Numbered from the stretch's first letter, positions 1 through 5,282 are shown. The stretch: 9,467 nt of DNA from DAOUGC01 sp034429695 (GCA_034429695.1 DAOUGC010000281.1:1-9467), one strand, 5' to 3'. The notes: a model not told the origin generated them from the sequence alone. A program made the numbers and translations.

Positions 1-22
1 CCACAAAAGCCTGTCACCCTGC

Positions 23-51
23 TTGAAATTCAGCCCGCGCCCTGTTATGAT
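23..51 (+). promoter_or_regulatory. Sigma-70-type promoter of the mhqO-mhqD operon
   Basis: A -35 box TTGAAA (23-28) and a -10 box TATGAT (46-51) are separated by exactly 17 bases. This predicts transcription starting near position 58 and a leader of roughly 35 bases before the dioxygenase start codon at 94. Recognition is by eye from the consensus; no transcription data exist here. Confidence 0.7.
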
Positions 52-67
52 CCCTCAAAATTGAGGG
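52..67. promoter_or_regulatory. Operator-like inverted repeat at the transcription start
   Basis: CCCTCAA (52-58) and TTGAGGG (61-67) are perfect inverted 7-base arms separated by AA. The dyad starts right after the -10 box and covers the predicted start site, where a bound repressor would block initiation. In Bacillus subtilis the homologous mhq genes are controlled by the MarR-family repressor MhqR at a palindromic operator. No such regulator is encoded in this window, so a repressor site is inference. The repeat could also form a short hairpin at the 5' end of the mRNA. Confidence 0.5.
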
Positions 68-93
68 GAAGGTTTTTTCGGGGAATGAGAAAA

Positions 94-1026
94 ATGACTG
101 ATAAATTAACCGGTATTCACCATATCACAGCCATTGCTGGCGCAGCACAGACCAACTTTGACTTTTATACCCGCACGCTGGGCTTGCGGGTGATCAAACG
201 TACGATTAACTTTGACGACCCCAACACACATCACTTTTACTTTGGCGACCGGCTGGGCAACCCCGGCAGCCTGATCACATTCTTTCCGTGGGCAGGTGCG
301 CGCAAGGGCAAACGCGGCACGGGGCAGGTGGCGCAGGTGGCATACGCCATCCCTGAGCATTCGCTGGATTACTGGATACAGCGGCTGCGGACCGCAGGGC
401 TGCAGGTGGATGGTCCCGCTGACCGCTTTGGTGAAGGCGTGATCAGTTTCATGGACCCCGACGGTCTGTTGCTGGAACTGGTCTGCACCCACAGCCTGCA
501 GGGTGAAGCCTGGGATGGCGCGGATGTGCCAGCCGAACACGCCATTCGCGGTTTTCACAGCGCCAGCCTGTTTATTGCCAACCCAAAACCGACCGTCGCT
601 CTACTGGAACGTTTTGGTTTTGTCCCGGAAAATGGCAAAGCTTCACGCACGCGTTACCGTGCGCCAGGCAAGGGCCCGGGCGGGCTGGTGGATGTTGTCT
701 CCATGCCGTCTGCGCCCGCCGGTGTGGGCGGCGCGGGGACGGTGCATCACATTGCCTGGCGGGCTGCCACACCCGAGGTTCAACTGGCGTGGCGTGATGA
801 TCTGATTGCCGCCGGTCTTAACGTGACACCCGTGCTGGATCGGCAGTATTTTCGATCCATTTACTTCCGCGAGCCGGGCGGGGTGTTGTTTGAGATCGCC
901 ACGGACGGCCCCGGCATGTTGGTGGATGAAACGCCGGAAACGCTGGGCAGCGCCCTGCGCCTTCCGCCGTGGTTGGAAGGGCAGCGCAGCGAGATTGAAT
1001 CGGCGCTTCCGGTGGTGAGATCGTGA
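94..1026 (+). CDS. mhqO: MhqO-type ring-cleaving dioxygenase (VOC/glyoxalase superfamily)
   Basis: Predicted Fe(II)-dependent cytoplasmic dioxygenase of the MhqO/PcpA-like branch of the vicinal-oxygen-chelate superfamily, which opens the aromatic ring of hydroquinone-type substrates. The 310-residue protein has two VOC modules (about 5-150 and 155-300), the usual family length. The opening GIHHITAIAG motif carries the first metal histidine (H10, or its neighbour H9), the second module has VHHIAW (H219 or H218), and FEIATDGPG supplies the glutamate E267; these form the expected two-His/one-Glu facial triad. ATG 94 is preferred because the family begins just before GIHHIT and CGGGGA lies about 9 bases upstream; ATG 85 and TTG 61 are in frame but give no extra domain. 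The stop overlaps the next gene's start. The exact substrate cannot be read from sequence; the family call is firm. Confidence 0.9.
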   Translation: MTDKLTGIHHITAIAGAAQTNFDFYTRTLGLRVIKRTINFDDPNTHHFYFGDRLGNPGSLITFFPWAGARKGKRGTGQVAQVAYAIPEHSLDYWIQRLRTAGLQVDGPADRFGEGVISFMDPDGLLLELVCTHSLQGEAWDGADVPAEHAIRGFHSASLFIANPKPTVALLERFGFVPENGKASRTRYRAPGKGPGGLVDVVSMPSAPAGVGGAGTVHHIAWRAATPEVQLAWRDDLIAAGLNVTPVLDRQYFRSIYFREPGGVLFEIATDGPGMLVDETPETLGSALRLPPWLEGQRSEIESALPVVRS

Positions 1027-1706
1027 TGGGGGTGGCAGGAGTGGATGATCCTCACCTGGGGATGGAAACGCTGTCAGCAGGGGCGTATGTGGAAAACGCC
1101 GTCGCCGCGGTGATCCTGTTGCACGGCAGGGGCGGGCAGGCGCAAAGCATGCTCTCCCTGGCTGATGAACTGACCCGCCCAGGGTTTCTGTTCCTGGCTC
1201 CCCAGGCGCGTGACCGGGCGTGGTATCCAAACAGCTTCAGAACCGCGGTGGAAGGCAATCAGCCCTGGCTGGATTCCGCCCTCGCGGTGATTGCCCGCCT
1301 GCTGGCGCAACTGGCGGCCAGCGGTCTGCCAGCCGAACGCGTTGCGCTGCTGGGCTTTTCACAGGGGGCTTGCCTGGCGCTTGAGTATGCGGCGCGCAAC
1401 CCGCGTCGCTACGGGGCTGTATTTGGCCTGAGCGGCGGCCTGATCGGCGAACAGGTGGACCCCGCCGGGTACAGCGGCAATCTGCAGGGTACGCCGGTTT
1501 TGCTTGCCTGCAGCCAGCAGGACCCGTATATTCCGCTGCCCCGCGTGCATCAAACTGAACAGGTGATGACAGCCCTGGGCGCTGCGGTGGAGCTGCGCGA
1601 ATACCCCGGCAGCGAACACAACATTAATGAGGATGAACTGGCCCGTATCTGGGAGATGCTGGCTTTGATGTTGAATGCGTCCGGTAAAGCGGGTTCTGGG
1701 TCTTGA
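1026..1706 (+). CDS. mhqD: MhqD-type alpha/beta hydrolase (phospholipase/carboxylesterase family)
   Basis: Cytoplasmic serine hydrolase of 226 residues, related to the carboxylesterase/phospholipase-like MhqD/YodD group. LLHGRGG (31-37) forms the oxyanion-hole strand. GFSQGA contains the nucleophile S112 in a GxSxG motif, D166 lies in SQQDPYIP and H198 in GSEHNI, completing the triad at family-typical spacing. No signal peptide is visible. The dioxygenase stop TGA (1024-1026) shares its A with ATG 1026, and GGTGAG (1014-1019) sits 6 bases upstream, so translation is probably coupled. GTG 1023 is an in-frame alternative adding one residue. In Bacillus, mhqO and mhqD homologues belong to the same quinone/catechol-induced regulon, so the pairing supports a joint detoxification role; the hydrolase's actual substrate is not established by sequence. 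No terminator follows; readthrough into the tRNA unit is possible. Confidence 0.85.
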   Translation: MGVAGVDDPHLGMETLSAGAYVENAVAAVILLHGRGGQAQSMLSLADELTRPGFLFLAPQARDRAWYPNSFRTAVEGNQPWLDSALAVIARLLAQLAASGLPAERVALLGFSQGACLALEYAARNPRRYGAVFGLSGGLIGEQVDPAGYSGNLQGTPVLLACSQQDPYIPLPRVHQTEQVMTALGAAVELREYPGSEHNINEDELARIWEMLALMLNASGKAGSGS

Positions 1707-1731
1707 CGAATCAAATGGGGTGGGGTATATT
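1703..1731 (+). promoter_or_regulatory. Promoter of the tRNA-Arg gene, overlapping the mhqD stop codon
   Basis: TTGACG (1703-1708) and TATATT (1726-1731) are spaced 17 bases apart, close to the sigma-70 consensus. The -35 box contains the hydrolase stop TGA at 1704-1706. The predicted start is near 1738, giving about 18 bases of 5' leader before the mature tRNA end at 1756. Confidence 0.7.
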
Positions 1732-1755
1732 TATGCCCGCTCAGCATGAAGAGAT

Positions 1756-1832
1756 GCCCTCGTAGCTCAATTGGATAGAGCGTTTGCTTGCGGAGCAAAA
1801 GGCTGGGGATTCGAGTTCCTCCGGGGGCACCA
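1756..1832 (+). tRNA. tRNA-Arg (anticodon GCG), CCA encoded
   Basis: A full cloverleaf folds by hand. The acceptor stem is GCCCTCG (1756-1762) with CGGGGGC (1822-1828), with one T-G wobble. The D stem is GCTC/GAGC and its loop contains GGA, so A20, an arginine identity base, is present. The anticodon stem TTTGC/GCAAA encloses the loop TTGCGGA with anticodon GCG (1790-1792). A five-base variable loop follows, then the T arm GGGGA/TCCTC with loop TTCGAGT. The discriminator is A1829 and CCA is encoded at 1830-1832. It would read CGC and CGU directly. Most bacteria use an ACG anticodon edited to inosine for these codons, so GCG is somewhat unusual. Confidence 0.95.
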
Positions 1833-1835
1833 TAG

Positions 1836-1863
1836 AAATCGCAGAACTTTCTGCGGTTTTTTT
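1836..1863 (+). terminator. Rho-independent terminator of the tRNA-Arg unit
   Basis: CGCAGA (1840-1845) and TCTGCG (1850-1855) form a perfect 6-bp stem around the loop ACTT. AAAT before it can pair with GTTT after it, and a run of eight T follows from 1857. It starts four bases after the encoded CCA. Confidence 0.85.
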
Positions 1864-1879
1864 ATTTAACCAATGGAAA

Positions 1880-1909
1880 GCGGCGACGAATTTGTGAAAT
1901 CGTCGCCGC
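1880..1909. terminator. Strong GC-rich hairpin downstream of the DUF4386 gene
   Basis: GCGGCGACGA (1880-1889) is the exact reverse complement of TCGTCGCCGC (1900-1909), with a 10-base loop. It lies 25 bases past the stop of the minus-strand DUF4386 gene and between convergent transcription units, so it probably ends the minus-strand operon. The tail on that strand has only three T, so it is not a textbook intrinsic terminator; it may instead protect the mRNA 3' end or act with Rho. Confidence 0.55.
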
Positions 1910-1933
1910 CAAAACATGTGTGGGAATCTGTTC

Positions 1934-2650
1934 TTATGCTTCTGCCGGTCTGAATGTGGGAGAAAAGCCTTTCACCAGCAACCACCCCGCCAGAACCATT
2001 TCCTGCAGGGCCAGCGGGGCCACCAGCAGCGCGGTGGGCCCGCTGAGGGATATTTCCGGATGCGAAGGATCGAACAGGCAGTACAGCGGGGCAATCAAGT
2101 ACAGTGTTGAGCCGAGCAAGCCCCAGCCTGACAACCAGCGCGGGACGGCGCGCATTTGAAACAGCAGCAGGTTGATCATGATCGAGCCAATGCTGAAAAC
2201 CACCGCGAGTAGAATTTCAATCCAGTACCCGGCTGATTGCAATGTCTCTCCCAGTGTCTGGATGCCCGCCAGTTGGGCGGCATCCGGGTTCATGGATGCC
2301 TGCCGCCCCAGCGAGATCAATACCAAAAAGCTGATGACCATTAACATATAGCAGATCGCCTCGAGCACGCCCCTGAATACCACCGCACCCATGGCGAGTA
2401 CTTCGTTTTGCCTGCGCAGGACCGGGAACAGCGCAACCGGAACCATCGCCAGCGGCAGACCCATCACCAGAATTAGCAGCGTACCCGCCATCCATTGGGT
2501 TTCATTCATTGCGATGTTTTGTAAATAGTTGCCGTCCACCTGCAACGGTTGGGTCAGGGCCATGCTGAAAATTCCGGAAAGGGTTCCCACCAGAAACAGG
2601 ATGCCGACGGTCATGGAAATTTTGCGATAGGGTTTAAAGGGTGCTTTCAT
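1934..2650 (-). CDS. DUF4386-family integral membrane protein
   Basis: A 238-residue, strongly hydrophobic protein with about six predicted membrane helices, near residues 11-33, 53-78, 88-115, 141-165, 173-192 and 206-228. The family signature is recognisable in the FRGVLEA segment after the third helix and in the C-terminal block of Pro-rich loop, LALQEMVLAGWLL and KGF. No catalytic motif is visible and the family's biochemical role is unknown to me, so no function is assigned. ATG 2650 is preceded by AGAGGT at good spacing, within a duplicated 11-base segment. It is the last gene of a probable three-gene operon with the small repressor (53-base gap) and another membrane protein, suggesting control by that repressor. 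A hairpin at 1880-1909 closes the unit. Confidence 0.8.
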   Translation of the reverse strand: MKAPFKPYRKISMTVGILFLVGTLSGIFSMALTQPLQVDGNYLQNIAMNETQWMAGTLLILVMGLPLAMVPVALFPVLRRQNEVLAMGAVVFRGVLEAICYMLMVISFLVLISLGRQASMNPDAAQLAGIQTLGETLQSAGYWIEILLAVVFSIGSIMINLLLFQMRAVPRWLSGWGLLGSTLYLIAPLYCLFDPSHPEISLSGPTALLVAPLALQEMVLAGWLLVKGFSPTFRPAEA

Positions 2651-2657
2651 TTTGTTT

Positions 2658-2679
2658 ACCTCTCATATACCTCTCATAT
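2658..2679. repeat. 11-bp tandem duplication carrying the ribosome-binding site
   Basis: ACCTCTCATAT occurs twice head to tail (2658-2668 and 2669-2679). On the minus strand each copy reads ATATGAGAGGT, so the DUF4386 gene has two Shine-Dalgarno sequences, the proximal one 7 bases before ATG 2650 and the other 11 bases further away. Confidence 0.8.
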
Positions 2680-2690
2680 GTCTCAAAAAC

Positions 2691-2702
2691 TTAACCTGTT
2701 AA
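2691..2702. promoter_or_regulatory. Short dyad between the repressor and DUF4386 genes
   Basis: TTAAC and GTTAA are perfect 5-base inverted arms around CT, two bases past the repressor stop codon. It could be a protein-binding site or chance in an AT-rich gap; no clear -35/-10 pair accompanies it. Confidence 0.25.
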
Positions 2703-2703
2703 C

Positions 2704-2931
2704 TCATTGTTCATCATAGAGTTTGCATTCAAAAACCTCGCCGATGCCAACGCCAAATACATCGGCGATACGAAAAGCCAGTTCGAGCGTGGGGGCGTAC
2801 TTGCCGGCTTCAATGGCGATGATGGTCTGCCGGGAAACGCCCACCCGTTCTGCCAGATCCTGCTGCGTCATTTCACTGGCAAAAAAGCGCAAACGACGGA
2901 TGTGATTGGTGATCTCAAATTTTTTGGGCAT
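2704..2931 (-). CDS. Small XRE-family (YozG/HTH_3-like) transcriptional regulator
   Basis: A 75-residue DNA-binding protein that is essentially one HTH_3 domain. The helix-turn-helix covers about residues 22-41 (QQDLAERVGVSRQTIIAIE), followed by the characteristic GKYAPTLELAFRIADVFGV segment of YozG-like regulators; there is no sensor domain. The preceding membrane-protein gene ends with TGA at 2935-2933, one base before ATG 2931, and AAAGGTGG sits about 5 bases upstream, so ATG 2931 is preferred over GTG 2940, which would overlap that gene by 8 bases with no spaced ribosome site. The family commonly travels with small multi-helix membrane proteins, as here. Its likely target is the palindrome at 3473-3487 in the operon promoter (inference). 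Confidence 0.9.
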   Translation of the reverse strand: MPKKFEITNHIRRLRFFASEMTQQDLAERVGVSRQTIIAIEAGKYAPTLELAFRIADVFGVGIGEVFECKLYDEQ

Positions 2932-2932
2932 G

Positions 2933-3442
2933 TCATCCACCTTTTCTGTAGTAGTAGATGCGTCCCAGGCCTTCCAGCAGTGAGCCGGTAAAAAAGCTCA
3001 CGTACATGATGTTGAGCATGACCACCGGTGAGGCATTGAACACCAGCGAGAGCAGTGCGCTCATAAACCCGGCCCCGGCGACAATGAAGCCGATGCGCGT
3101 GGATTTGAGATCAACCATGCGGTCCCGTTCGTCCTCCACCATTTCGCTTTTGATGTTTCTTTCGATGTCCCTTTCGATCTCGTTGTCATCACGGTTTCGA
3201 TTTTCGATCTTCGACCGGACGGCCAGTGAGATGGAAAAGAGTATGTGAAATACAATTTGAATGACGATGGTTGCGACAATGCTGATGCCGATGAAGATCA
3301 GCATGGTGATTGCCCACGGTTTCAAATCGCCCTGCGGTAATGTGGCCATGCGCGCCGGATTAAAGGCATGGAGGCAATAGGCTATCAGGATGATTAATCC
3401 CGCCAGGATGTTTGCTCCGGTTTTGGTTTCTTGATAGGTCAT
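2933..3442 (-). CDS. Four-helix membrane protein with a DERD motif, partner of the XRE regulator
   Basis: A 169-residue protein without an enzyme motif that I recognise. Hydrophobic segments lie near residues 9-25, 43-74 (long), 117-135 and 139-157. Between the second and third is a highly charged, probably helical cytoplasmic stretch (76-114) containing DERDRMVDLKSTR. A DERDxxIxxKs-type motif is a feature I associate with membrane proteins encoded next to YozG-like regulators; the name of that family is uncertain. ATG 3442 is chosen because AAAGGA ends 8 bases upstream; ATG 3448 is in frame but only 2 bases from it, and longer versions run into the promoter. It is the first gene of the operon and abuts the regulator gene, separated by one base. 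A role as sensor or anti-repressor for the regulator is speculative. Confidence 0.75.
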   Translation of the reverse strand: MTYQETKTGANILAGLIILIAYCLHAFNPARMATLPQGDLKPWAITMLIFIGISIVATIVIQIVFHILFSISLAVRSKIENRNRDDNEIERDIERNIKSEMVEDERDRMVDLKSTRIGFIVAGAGFMSALLSLVFNASPVVMLNIMYVSFFTGSLLEGLGRIYYYRKGG

Positions 3443-3468
3443 GGTCATAATCCTTTCTAATGTCGTTG

Positions 3469-3498
3469 TTGATGTACATATAGTACAATAAATATAAC
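3469..3498 (+). promoter_or_regulatory. Possible divergent promoter toward the SUMF-like gene
   Basis: TTGATG (3469-3474) and TATAAC (3493-3498) are 18 bases apart on the plus strand, with the palindrome mostly in the spacer. It would give a leader of about 145 bases before ATG 3652. The match is moderate; no better plus-strand promoter was found between 3499 and 3640. Confidence 0.35.
3473..3487. promoter_or_regulatory. Palindromic operator over the -10 box
   Basis: TGTAC (3473-3477) and GTACA (3483-3487) form a perfect inverted repeat with a 5-base AT spacer. It overlaps the minus-strand -10 box and reaches the start site, where a dimeric HTH repressor would block transcription. The XRE regulator encoded by the same operon is the obvious candidate ligand, giving negative autoregulation (inference). 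Confidence 0.6.
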
Positions 3499-3508
3499 AC
3501 AATGTCAA
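3480..3508 (-). promoter_or_regulatory. Consensus promoter of the membrane protein-XRE-DUF4386 operon
   Basis: On the minus strand TTGACA (3508-3503) is followed after 17 bases by TACTAT (3485-3480). The predicted start is near 3473, about 30 bases before ATG 3442. The -35 box is a perfect consensus match. Confidence 0.8.
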
Positions 3509-3651
3509 GTGTTCTTTACATATTGGCTGAGGGTAATTTGAAACTCATTGGTGTGGGAAAACCTCCCCTGGCCACAGCGTCTGGCACGGCATTTGCATCC
3601 GTTGATTGAGCGGAAAATCCTGCCACACCTTTCACCGGAGAGATCAGCCCC

Positions 3652-4713
3652 ATGTACCAGACGCCAACCCTGCCCCATGCTCCGATCCGCCTGCTGGTTT
3701 TACTGGGAACCGCCGCTTTACTTATTTACATTTCCTTCAATTTCCTGGGTGAAGCCTATGACAGTTTTGCCGGTCTGCACCCTGAAGGACTCTCCGGCGA
3801 TGATGCGCCGTTCGTTGCGGCGGATCAAATGGGAACCATCACGCAGACCGCCACTCCGCAGATCGGTCCGGGGCAACCAGCGCAAGCCACAGCAACGCCA
3901 ACGCCATTCAGCCCGTATCAGGCGACGGTTGCGCTGGTGCTGTTTCCATCACCAACAGCCACTTTTACGCCCACCGCCACCATCACCCCTGCACCGGGGT
4001 CCAGCCGCATCAATCCGGTGGATGGAATGTTGATGTTGTACGTTCCGGCGGGTGAGTATAATATGGGACGCGGAACACATAATGGCGAGATTGAACGGGA
4101 CGATCAACCGCCGCACAAGGTGTACGTGAGTGCATTCTGGATCAGCCAGACCCAGGTGACCAATGCCCAGTACCGGCGTTGCGTGGAAGCCGGAGTGTGT
4201 GGACAACCGATCCGTGAGGAAATCAACCCGCATTATTATGATTCAGCTTACAGCCGGCATCCCGTGGTGTACATCGCCTGGCCGCTGGCAGCCACGTACT
4301 GCGGGTGGACGGGCGGCCGGTTGCCCACTGAGGCTGAATGGGAGCGGGCAGCATCGGGTGACAGCAACCGGGATTATGCCTGGGGCAATGAGTTTAATGG
4401 CAGGGAAATGGCCAACGTGGACAATGTTCACGGCGGTACAGTGGAGGTGGGCAGCTATCCACAAAATGCCAGTCCTTACGGCGTGCTGGATATGGGTTCA
4501 AATGTGCGTGAATGGGTGGCTGACTGGTATTCCAACAGTTATTACCTTGGTTCGCCATATGAAAACCCCAGCGGGCCTGAGAAAGGCTCAAAGCGTTCAC
4601 TGCGCGGTGCGAGCTGGCACGACCCCAAGGAGCGCGCCAGGGTGACTCAACGTTATGGTCATGAGCCTGGCTCGGCGGGCGACAATCGCGGCTTCAGGTG
4701 TGTTTATCCTTAA
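3652..4713 (+). CDS. Membrane-anchored FGE/SUMF1-fold protein lacking the catalytic cysteines
   Basis: A 353-residue protein with a single N-terminal membrane helix or uncleaved signal anchor (about 12-31), a low-complexity Thr/Pro/Ala linker (about 60-118) and a complete FGE-sulfatase (SUMF) domain (about 121-353), expected outside the cytoplasm. Domain landmarks are GEYNMGRG, the VTNAQYRRC block, AATYCGW, GGRLPTEAEWERAA, YAWGN, MGSNVREWVADWY, RGASW and the C-terminal RGFRCVYP. True formylglycine-generating enzymes carry two copper-binding cysteines just after the RGGS(W/Y) motif; here that stretch reads HDPKERARVTQR with none, so sulfatase activation is unlikely. Such non-catalytic domains often act as binding modules, but the ligand is unknown. 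GGAGAG ends 9 bases before ATG 3652. No sulfatase gene is nearby. Confidence 0.85.
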   Translation: MYQTPTLPHAPIRLLVLLGTAALLIYISFNFLGEAYDSFAGLHPEGLSGDDAPFVAADQMGTITQTATPQIGPGQPAQATATPTPFSPYQATVALVLFPSPTATFTPTATITPAPGSSRINPVDGMLMLYVPAGEYNMGRGTHNGEIERDDQPPHKVYVSAFWISQTQVTNAQYRRCVEAGVCGQPIREEINPHYYDSAYSRHPVVYIAWPLAATYCGWTGGRLPTEAEWERAASGDSNRDYAWGNEFNGREMANVDNVHGGTVEVGSYPQNASPYGVLDMGSNVREWVADWYSNSYYLGSPYENPSGPEKGSKRSLRGASWHDPKERARVTQRYGHEPGSAGDNRGFRCVYP

Positions 4714-4719
4714 AAGAGC

Positions 4720-4751
4720 AACCCCCGTCCAGATGTTCGGACGGGGGTTTT
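4720..4751. terminator. Shared bidirectional terminator of two convergent genes
   Basis: AACCCCCGTCC (4720-4730) and GGACGGGGGTT (4739-4749) form a perfect 11-bp stem around an 8-base loop, followed by a TTTT run (4748-4751) on the plus strand. On the minus strand a CTCTTTT tail follows closely. It sits 6 bases after the SUMF-like gene and 27 bases beyond the end of the minus-strand GlsB-like gene. Confidence 0.9.
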
Positions 4752-4777
4752 CCATGCCTCAAGGAAGAGAATGTTTG

Positions 4778-5032
4778 CTATGCCCGGCGTACGGCTCTAA
4801 TTAACAGCAGCAAAACCACCGCGCCAACGAAGGCTGTGATAATGCTGCCGATAATGCCTCCGCCGATGCCAATACCCAGGAGGGAGAACAGCCAGCCGCC
4901 GATGATACCGCCGATGATGCCGACGATGATCGCACCGACCAGGCCAACCCCAATCCCACGCACCACAGCGTCTGCCAGAATGCCAGCCACTGCTCCAACG
5001 ACAATCCAGATCAATAAAGTTTCGAGTTCCAT
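4778..5032 (-). CDS. GlsB/YeaQ/YmgE-family small membrane protein (transglycosylase-associated)
   Basis: An 84-residue, almost entirely hydrophobic protein with three predicted membrane helices (about 5-24, 28-52 and 55-78) and the Gly-rich pattern of this family, including GAVAGILAD near the start and IIVGIIGGIIGGWLF in the middle. The family is widespread, often induced by general stress, and has no established biochemical activity. The name 'transglycosylase-associated' is historical. ATG 5032 is backed by a very strong GAGGAGG four bases upstream. It is expressed alone: its promoter at 5233-5260 gives a leader of almost 200 bases rich in inverted repeats, and the gene ends at the terminator shared with the SUMF-like gene. 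Confidence 0.85.
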   Translation of the reverse strand: MELETLLIWIVVGAVAGILADAVVRGIGVGLVGAIIVGIIGGIIGGWLFSLLGIGIGGGIIGSIITAFVGAVVLLLLIRAVRRA

Positions 5033-5226
5033 GGTTCCTCCTCAGAGATAAAACCGTTTATTTGGTAGGATGGTTAACCCATCAGAAAAAATCAGCGTGC
5101 CATGCACGATAATCATGCTTTTATGTATACCGAAAAGCATCCCTGGATAGAAGCGGGGAGGAATCCCATGCGGTAATGGGAAACTTCCCTAAAGGTCGTG
5201 GTAATTCCCCTGCTGTGCTGCGGTCA
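5033..5226 (-). other. Long structured 5' leader of the GlsB-like gene (putative)
   Basis: If transcription starts near 5226, about 194 bases of leader precede the start codon. Inverted repeats in it, read along plus coordinates: GATGG/CCATC (5069-5073, 5079-5083), CGTGC/GCACG (5096-5100, 5104-5108), ATGCTTTT/AAAAGCAT (5115-5122, 5133-5140, loop 10), TCCCAT/ATGGGA (5164-5169, 5176-5181) and the alternative GGGAA/TTCCC (5178-5182, 5185-5189). On the minus strand the CGTGC/GCACG hairpin is followed four bases later by six T (5091-5086), which is attenuator-like. It matches no riboswitch class that I can recognise. Confidence 0.4.
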
Positions 5227-5232
5227 TGTGGA

Positions 5233-5260
5233 TTTATATATTGTTTAGAAAAAGTGTCAA
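5233..5260 (-). promoter_or_regulatory. Promoter of the GlsB-like gene
   Basis: On the minus strand TTGACA (5260-5255) is followed after 16 bases by TATAAA (5238-5233); ATAAAT one base further gives a 17-base spacer. The surroundings are AT-rich. It implies the long leader described separately. Confidence 0.6.
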
Positions 5261-5282
5261 TATTGAATCAATGAGGTAAAAT
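5255..5282 (+). promoter_or_regulatory. Possible promoter of the sensor kinase-surE unit, with palindrome
   Basis: A good -10 box TAAAAT (5277-5282) has only a weak -35 candidate, TGTCAA (5255-5260), 16 bases upstream; that hexamer is the complement of the opposite promoter's -35 box. The perfect 10-bp palindrome TCAATATTGA (5257-5266) lies over both -35 regions, so one regulator could affect both directions. A poor -35 suggests an activator or a weak promoter. Confidence 0.35.

Noticed and set aside
643..1230. Antisense open frame of 195 codons across mhqO and mhqD
   Set aside because: It is covered by two well-supported genes, is rich in Arg/Pro/His as expected for complement frames of GC-rich coding DNA, and shows no domain.
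3443..3508. Upstream start for the four-helix membrane protein
   Set aside because: The frame would begin within the promoter's -35 box and before the transcription start; a good ribosome site fits ATG 3442.
3515..3539. Promoter TTTACA ... TAATTT for the SUMF-like gene
   Set aside because: The spacing is only 13 bases, too short for a sigma-70 promoter.
3548..4033. Plus-strand open frame of 161 codons before and over the SUMF-like gene
   Set aside because: It overlaps the real gene in another frame, has no ribosome-binding site and becomes Arg/Pro low complexity.
5033..5226. Known riboswitch (cobalamin, c-di-GMP or similar) in the GlsB-like leader
   Set aside because: I could not match the conserved boxes of these classes on either strand; only unassigned inverted repeats remain.
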